Assembly: GCA_963662155.1 (NCBI GenBank)
Contig: OY759266.1
Coordinates: 58,078,010 to 58,142,009, forward strand
Direction: 5' to 3'
Source of the DNA: Lamellibrachia columna
Lineage: Eukaryota; Annelida; Polychaeta; Sabellida; Siboglinidae
DNA length: 64,000 bases
Part shown: positions 56,053 to 64,000 of the stretch, in pieces
Layout: every line of letters starts with the position of its first letter
Position numbering within the stretch: position 1 is the stretch's first letter
Translations under genes and position numbers: made by a program
The notes under the pieces: generated by a model
The model's database searches: none
Told to the model about the DNA's origin: nothing
Seen by the model: the letters and a program-made list of their open reading frames with translations, nothing else

Positions 56053-58689
56053 GCATTGTTGGACTGCTCCATTGCATGCAGTTGATCAAAGGGTCAACTG
56101 ATGTGTGACATCAAAAAGACCCCTCCTCATATGTACAGCAGCAGGGTGAAATCATTGTTGGTGTGCAATACTCAGATGTTAGGGTGAATTCAACAGAGAG
56201 TGTGGCTTGAGGTATGCCTCAGCCCTGGGCACACAGGTTCCTTTGTTCTCCTTTGTGTGCCCAGGAACTACATTAGCATGGGCTGGCTATTCTGGCTGCA
56301 CTCTGCAGTGTGGTGCTAATTCAGAGTGGACTACTCCCAAAGAGAGAGCAGAGCAGAGCACTGACTGCCTGCAGCTGTGGTCTCATTGGCCACTGGGCCA
56401 TGACCAGCCAGCCTGCTCAAGTGTAGGACATTTCAGTAGGTCTGCACAGCTGCTACAGAGAGCACTGCCAAGTTTGTATCCTGTCTCTGTCCGTTCTCAT
56501 CTGTCAGGGATAAGATGTGTGGTTTCTGTTGAGATCAAAATGGCATCAGTGGTTGTTTGGAGTGCGTTTGCATAGGGGTACTTCAACAGAAGCCATTGTT
56601 TGGAGGACATTAGTTACAGCTGTGTACGCCATGGTTACACACTGCTGGAGGAGGAATCTGCCTTGACAAAGAGCATTGGAAAGTAAACAGGTGGCTAGAA
56701 TGTGAGCAAGCTAACTGCCAAACGTGTGTCGGATTGTGTTGGTGACTGTGCTTATGTGAAGATGTTCCATGTGGGAATCTACAGGCATGGTAGATAATCC
56801 AGTGTCTTTGCCTCTCTGTCGAGGTGCGTGTGTGGTGTTTTTTAGACAATTCTACTTGGATTATTATTTTGTAATATGCCTCGGATTGTTTGCTTGTGAA
56901 TTGGCTCAATGCAATGACTGAAGTACGTGGAGCGGACGGCACTAAGGATGTCGACGACTCCACGGAACATGAGCCGGGTGGTGCCAGGGATGTGGCAGAT
57001 GGAAAAGATGGTGAAACTGAATGTGTGTATGGGGCAGGGTACTCACACGGGGCAGCTGGATATGAAGATCCTCTAAACGCCCCATCACCCTCTACACATA
57101 AACACGGCCTGCACCGATTGCGGCGGCTCATGTATGACGCCCCTCTGAGGTACAGTGTCTTACATGGGGTGCGGCGGCTACTGCATTACGCCTCTCAACA
57201 ACGCACCTCAGCTGGGCGGTGTACCTCGTGTGGGCTGAGGAAGAGGAAGAAAGGGAATGGGAGGGAAGAGAGTTCGGAGGATGCGTGCTGTGGGTGCACG
57301 CAGGAGCAGGTGGGACAGGTAGGTTGAGAGTCGCTGTGGCAGCCAGGCAAGGGTTTGTGGGCGAAGCGATTATACGCGATTATGAAACAGTTAAAAACAT
57401 CAGTGTGTGGTTATGTGATTGTTAGGATTAAAAATATCCAAAGGCCCCAAAAGGTGGTGTAGGAAAAGGATGAATTCCAAATTCCACTAGAAATTTTTAT
57501 GTTGGCAAAGAGCAAGCAGAATATGAAATGGCTTGGAGATGACAGAATTAACAGTGTGAAACATGTGGGTGTGCACCATTGGTATTGATGTAATGTTCTA
57601 GTACTTTAGAAACACAATAACAGTAAGTACTTTTTTCCAGAATAACAGTGATTCTAGTGCATAACGAAACTATGTCATGACATAACCACAGCTAATTTAC
57701 CATAGTTTGTTATCTGTGAAGGGATCAGTTGGGGATTTCTGCACATGTTTAAAACATTATGTATACGTAATAACCCAAGTAACAGAGGTCAGAACACCAT
57801 GACAATTTGTGGGCATTTATACATACACAAGAAACACCAGATTTAAGAAAATGATAACAAGAAATAGCATCTTCATAGTAACTTTTACAGTGATCTTGTC
57901 CAATGATATTGTAAGATAATTTAAACAAACTTTTTCAGTGTTAAGTTAGGGGAGACTCCTGGAGGGATGTACCCTTGGAGGCTCCCTGGTGACCCTTGAA
58001 CTTTTGCAGTTGATAATTATGTAGGACAGTGTTGTCACTAGCAACCTATTGCCCTCCCTCTATAGTCACAAGCCTGGTGTATTGGGTTTCATCCCCAGTG
58101 AGAGAGACCACTGTTCTAACAGCAGCTGTTGTCAGTATGAGCTGGTTAAGGCAATACTGACCACCCACTGACCCATGCCCACAATGTTGTCCACACAGCA
58201 CAGCCTATGTACATGTCTAATTTGTGAAACACACCACAGTAGTTACTATGGAACCATAACTACCATAAAAGTTAGGCTGTTGCTATAGGTCTGGAGCTGG
58301 ACATAGTGCAGAATGGCTAGTGGTCCAGCACTTCATGTGCGCACGCACAATGAGAACCTGCCGGTAAAAAATAGCAGCAGCTAAAGTTCAGTCACTGCCA
58401 GACAACATATGAATCAGCTATGCTATTGTACGTCTGGCACTAAAACATTGCAGCACTAGCTGCCGCATATCTCACATTGTCGAAAAATCTGTCTATGTCT
58501 TGGTCTTCGAAAGGTGGAGGAATATGTTTATTGCCATGTGAGAACATCATTGTTGTCAGTTATATATATGTTCAGGTGCAGTTGTGAATAAAACCATACT
58601 CATTGTTAATCATACATGACTGCCTGCTTAAACTAAAGATGTATCTAATATTTTTGAGATAGAGATCTAGCTATACATTTCAAATCAGA
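56053..58689. other. Cytohesin intron 2, proximal part
   Basis: Contains a hairpin (56224-56235 with 56254-56265: CCTGGGCACACA and its complement) and a GC-richer open stretch at 56890-57327 (145 codons, plus strand; acidic first half, basic Cys-containing end, good donor-like GACAG|GTAGGT at its end). That stretch could be an alternative first exon but matches nothing I know. 58050-58190 has a weak tRNA-like box B (GGGTTTCATCCCC) and may be a SINE. Confidence 0.35.
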
Positions 58690-59347
58690 CCAGCAGTGTG
58701 GTATTGCAGCTTCAAAGGGTAATCAAATTCTTGGATTGATTAGAAGAAACATAACATACAAGGGAAAAAAGTTAATTATACCTCTTTATAAAGCAATAGT
58801 TAGACCTCATTTAGAATACTGTATACAAGCATGGAGACCATATCGTAAGAAGGATATAGATACGCTTGAACGCATACAAAGGAGAGCAACTAAAATGATT
58901 CCAGAACTTAGAGACCTTAGTTATGAAGAACGCCTGAAAGAATGTGGTTTAACAACTCTAGAGACAAGGAGGTTAAGAGGAGATCAGATTGAAGTTTTTA
59001 AGATATTGAATGGGTATGAAAATATTGATAGAAATATGTTTTTCTCACTCAAGAAGGATAGCAGAACTAGAGGACATGAGGTAAAATTAGTAAAGGATCA
59101 ATGTAGATTGGACATCAGGAAGCACTCGTTCTCACAGAGGACAATAAATGAATGGAACAAATTGTCTACAGATTGTGTAACTGCTAGCAGCGTGAATATG
59201 TTTAAAAACAAGGTTGACACATATCTCAGGAGGGCGGGTTATAAGTAGATGAACATTGTTGGACTCTCGATAAGCCAATGGCTTCCTTGTCCACTTGCCA
59301 TCTGGGCCTTTGGATTGGATGGCAAATCTTGTTAAATCTTGTTAAAT
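58690..59347 (+). mobile_element. CR1 non-LTR retrotransposon, copy D, 3' end
   Basis: 5'-truncated inside ORF2. An intact C-terminal frame of 170 codons: LYKAIVRPHLEYCIQAWRPY, IQRRATKMIPELRDLSYEE, GLTTLETRRLRGDQIEVFKI, SFSQRTINEWNKLSTDC and SSVNMFKNKVDTYLRRAGYK. The 3' UTR has TGGACTCTCGATAAGCCAAT and ends in ATCTTGTTAA repeats (about 59330-59347). It is a different subfamily member from copies B and C. Confidence 0.92.
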
Positions 59348-62300
59348 AATGATGTGTCAAATTTGAGAATATCAGATTGATTTGTTGACTGTCTGTATGC
59401 ACACATTATATGCCTCCGGGAATTCGCACATACACCTACTTCACATGCAAAGCAGAAAGAGTGGCAGACCAATAGCTGTACAGTTGTGCCTTCAGGTCCG
59501 GAGCGTTAGCCACTTCATAAAAGTTATTAGGAAAGGATAACATGTGAATATTAATCCATTTGTAAGTAAGTGATCCATCAAAATAAAAAAAATTATGCAA
59601 ATAAAGCCTACATTTTGACAAAATGTAGTCTTTATTTGCATAATTCTGTTGACAAATGGGAAATACCATACAAATGGGAAATACTCATTGCTGAGTTGTT
59701 AGATCTATAACTTATAAGCTAAGAATATTATTCAGATTCTACTATGTGTAGTGGTTTTGTAATTCTTTTTTATATTTTAGTTGATCATAATTTTTAACTA
59801 AGCTAGAGTGAGATATGATAATGTTTTGAAGTGACATGTTTATCTCTGCTGTCTGTTCTCCTGCTCCTGACCCAGTGGGAGAGGAACAGGCCCAGTGGGA
59901 GAGGAACCGGTCAAGTTACAAGTTGTTATCCCATATGGTGTAATCACTGTAAACAGGATATAAGACTCAGGATTTATCTTAGAACTCCCAGAAGGATCAC
60001 TCTGAGAAACCATCCTTAGTGATGGGGTTATCATGCACCTAGTCACCCTGTAAATGTTATCTATCCCTCTACATTCAATAGCTTTAAACGTTAAATATCA
60101 GCACAGGACTGTATGTTAATGGCTCTTTAGCAAAGGCATACCACTGAAATCTGGCCAGTTCAGTGGGATGATAGCCTCAGAATAAAAACAATTAAATAAA
60201 AACAACCATTTAAAATAAGAGATTACTGAGAATCTGTGGGCCAGAGTTTATTCCTCTTGTTTGTTTATGTGAACCAGGAAGCCTGACTGGAAACTGTCAT
60301 GTGACTGTGACACATCAGTTACTCATCAGCCAGGGCAGAGTCATCACTCAATACACACAACATCACTGTGTTAGGGTGTGTTTTCAAGTCCACTGAATGT
60401 CATATTGCGTTCACTCATGACAGCTGTAGCATGTTGTCACCAAAGGAAGGCCATATGGCTGTGCTTTATGACATCACAACAGATAATAATCAAGTGAGCT
60501 GGCAGGATAATCCAACTACTGTCAATTACTTGTGTATCATGCACATTTTTTCAGTACAACTTGTTAGTCAGCAAAGCTAATGGATGCTTGAGGAAATTTT
60601 ATTGTGCTTAAATAAAAACTTATTGTGCAAGGAAATGTTATTTAAATTTGTTAAAATGAAAATGTTAGTACTGGTAAATATCTTCAGTAAGCTATGCTAT
60701 GTGTGGAAATAATAAATTGTGTTTACCATGTCGAATCATTATGATTGAGGTCAGTTATCCGTGGGAATATGCGGGTGTGTGTTTGCTGAAACCGCAGGCA
60801 GCTGCCCCGCAGAAACAGTGACAGCTGGAGGCTTTGTGCTCACCGTATCTGTCGGGGATCTCTCAGTATTGTTCATTTTGTCAAATGTGGCATTTGCCAA
60901 TATCTTCTATTACAACTTATCACATGCCAGTCATTATGTTGACTATTAATTTCTCCTAATGTCGCTAATGCCACAGGCTAAATAACATTGTGAGTGGATG
61001 AAAAGTAGGCAAGTTCTTTTGAGCATGCTAATGACAATCAGGGTGGGGTCGTATTACATCTGTTAAAGTTGAGTATTAGTTGACTTGTTAATCAAAAGAC
61101 AAGTTTTGATGGTAGATTTCTGATTCAAGATATGTGTGCTCTAATATGATAAAATAAATGGTGTGGCCAACTGAATCTTCGAGGCTTACATAGTCACCAT
61201 ACATAAATAAAAACATGTTATTCCCAACTCAGTTATATTGCAGATACACAGTGAACTAGTCCAGTAATTTTTTTACCAGCCATATTTTTTTTACCCTGTT
61301 CAATTACCCCAGGGCTCCACAATCTTATGTTTTTGGTTGAATTAAACTGACCAGATGCCTCTAACAGACAGACACCAGGGACAAACAGAAAAAGTTGTGT
61401 GAAGCCCCAAATGTCCATATCTCTTGTGCCAGCATGAGTCTCCAGTGTCACAGACTGCAGACACTGTTGACATCTTGTGACATATGCCAGACACCTTGTT
61501 GACAGGACACCATGTTGATTCAACCTTTATGTGAAACTGGTTTAGTGTGTACTTGAGACACTAATAAATTTTAGTGCTACCCCAACAGTAGATGGCATAC
61601 TCATTAGTGGCTATTTATTAAAATACAACCCTTAGGCCCTATGTTTTGGACCAAAAAGTTTAGTTGACGCTGGGTGCTGATTTTGTTATTGTTATTTATT
61701 CATACATTTTTGTTAACTTGTGAAATGACAATCAAGACTTGAAGTGGTCATTAAACATCTTTAGAAGTGGAACGACTGATGCTAATAGTCAAACCTGTTC
61801 TCCAAAATACGGTGTTAGCAGTCACTGGACAGAGGCAGGTATGCCCACATGTTGGACAGGTAATGGCATAAACACTCAGAAGTACCCCGGATGTGACTCC
61901 CACAGATCTACAATACATTGATATGGGATTTTCCACTGGCTTCATGAGTACAGCGTACCAGAGCCTTAGATGCAAACAATTTCCTAACAGATTTTAACCT
62001 TTTACTTGGAAATCACAAAATAAAAGTCAAATGTCAGGGAACGTTCAATGAGACAGGACAGTTTATTAATTTTGTGTGTGGCATAAGAGCGATTCTCAGA
62101 AATACATTACTATCAGTGCAGTGCATCAGACTCATCAACAATTGTTCTGCATCTGTTTATAACAGCACTGATGGTTTAACTGACCCTCAGACCCTGGCGG
62201 TTTCCACGAAACCCTGTCTGCTTGAGTTGCTGCTAAACCCAATAAATGTATGCTCACTCACAGTGCTAAGGGACTTTTTTATTGGTTAACTGGCATAGTT

Positions 62301-62384
62301 GGGTATTTCGTATCATTAAAATGCAGCAATGTTTCAATCTCAAAGTGCATCTAAATTAAGAGTGTTATATTTCATCTTTTAGCC
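59348..62384. other. Cytohesin intron 2, middle part
   Basis: AT-rich. Notable items are a perfect-but-one 55-bp palindrome at 59591-59645 and a doubled CCCAGTGGGAGAGGAAC at about 59873-59908. No exon or element is recognised. Confidence 0.5.
59591..59645. other. 55-bp near-perfect palindrome
   Basis: Arms of 27 bases (AATTATGCAAATAAAG ... CTACATTTTG) with one mismatch and a one-base centre. Each arm contains ATGCAAAT. Confidence 0.9.
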
Positions 62385-62580
62385 TGTATAGCTGTAGTCT
62401 ACTTTTATAGCTGTAGTCTATTTACCTTTATAGCTAGTCTATTTACCTTTATAGCTATTGTCTGTTTACCTTTTTAGCTGTAATCTACCTTTATAGCTGT
62501 AGTCTATTTACCTTTATAGCTGTAGTCTATTTACCTTTATAGCTGTAGTCTGTTTACCTTTATAGCTGTAGTCTGTTTAC
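62385..62580. repeat. 24-bp class minisatellite, about 8-9 units
   Basis: Unit close to TATAGCTGTAGTCTATTTACCTTT, with length and base variants. Confidence 0.9.
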
Positions 62581-62613
62581 CGTCCGAAATTGTATAAAAC
62601 AGGAATTTTATGG

Positions 62614-62838
62614 ATCAACAAATCACCTGATGAAAAACATTATATTTCACCTTTAAATGTGAATGATCTGCCAATTAATGCCATTAAGCAGTCTTCATTA
62701 TATGTTCTTCTTTCTTATGTCTTCGTTCCTCATATAAGAAAGAAGAACATATAATGGATATTGCATAATGGCATTAATTGGCAGATCATTCACATTTAAA
62801 GGTAAAATATAATGTTTTTCATCAGGTGATTTGTTGAT
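62614..62838. repeat. 225-bp fold-back (long inverted repeat)
   Basis: The outer arms begin ATCAACAAATCACCTGATGA and return as its complement at 62838. An inner pair (TATATGTTCTTCTTTCTTAT and its complement, 62699-62752) closes around a short loop. The arms are about 80 plus 20 bases with few mismatches and one arm-length difference. It resembles a fold-back or MITE; no clear target duplication. Confidence 0.85.
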
Positions 62839-62860
62839 TATATGTTGTAAAACAGTCAAA

Positions 62861-62950
62861 CATCAAACAGTCATTCAGTTAACCAGTGTCCCATCAAACA
62901 GTCATTCAGTTAACCAATGTCCCATCAAACAGTCATTCAGTGAACCAATG
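62861..62950. repeat. 31-bp tandem repeat, 3 units
   Basis: Unit CATCAAACAGTCATTCAGTT plus AACCAGTGTCC. Confidence 0.9.
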
Positions 62951-63200
62951 AAATCATTGTACATCATTCTTGGAAGGATCATTGATGAATGTACCGGTAC
63001 CGGTAGATACTTCTACTCACTGCCCAAGCCTAGGGGGCCATTGTGAACTACCACAGTAGTACCAACTAACCACATCAGTGTAGTGTGGTTCTACTTCTGG
63101 TGGTGCAGTAGTGTGCCTTCATGATGGCCGTGGTCAGTTTGCCATGTGAGAGCACTGCCAGTAATGGAAGAGAGTGTGTACACAATCCTCTAGTGAAGAC

Positions 63201-64000
<800 letters not shown>

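Overview
The window is nuclear DNA from an animal, most likely a bilaterian and probably a marine invertebrate. Evidence: long AT-rich introns with GT/AG splice sites, three host genes of metazoan families (a lemur-type receptor tyrosine kinase, a PLAC8 protein, a cytohesin), tRNA-derived SINEs, CR1/L2, Penelope, Gypsy, Tigger and hAT-like elements, and large microsatellites. The phylum cannot be fixed from this sequence; mollusc, ambulacrarian or cephalochordate would all fit. No operons, CRISPR arrays or prokaryotic signals were seen.

Layout. (1) 320-12674, minus strand: eight exons of a lemur tyrosine kinase (LMTK)-like gene, from signal peptide (12674) through transmembrane helix, juxtamembrane region and kinase N-lobe to the catalytic and DYS loops (320). 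The rest lies beyond the left edge. All exon phases match. Its introns hold CR1, L2-like, Penelope, hAT-like and SINE insertions. A 57-bp minisatellite straddles the 5' boundary of exon 7. (2) 13.4-18.1 kb: SINE, a broken gene of a repetitive family, compound microsatellites and a 5'-truncated CR1. (3) 18350-18733, minus: an intact single-exon PLAC8-family gene. (4) 19.8-29 kb: nested retroelements. A Gypsy pol is split by a nearly full-length CR1 with ORF1 esterase and ORF2, and is followed by a decayed Tigger/pogo transposase. (5) 29.3-38.3 kb: a minisatellite, a second Gypsy pol, a perfect 237-bp direct repeat, and a Gypsy-like gag with primer-binding site and 948-bp LTR. (6) 38.4-40.9 kb: two non-LTR fragments in opposite orientation. 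(7) 40356-52365: a tandem duplication of about 5.8-6.2 kb. Each copy carries a putative first coding exon of a plus-strand cytohesin gene, and both precede its second exon at 55857-55930. (8) 52.4-64 kb: cytohesin intron with a CR1 3' end, fold-back sequences and simple repeats; the Sec7 and PH exons are not in the window.

Most noteworthy: (a) the exon 7 minisatellite, in which every unit carries the kinase exon's own 3' splice site plus its first 40 coding bases, giving 13 tandem acceptors; a stop codon in unit 2 makes all but the true one non-productive in the kinase frame. (b) The duplicated cytohesin first exon, whose two copies are told apart by a transposon insertion with a clean 4-bp target duplication and an empty site in the sister copy. 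(c) The kinase has Gln at the beta-3 lysine position and DYS in place of DFG. All family assignments come from reading the sequence and from knowledge of the families; no database search was run.
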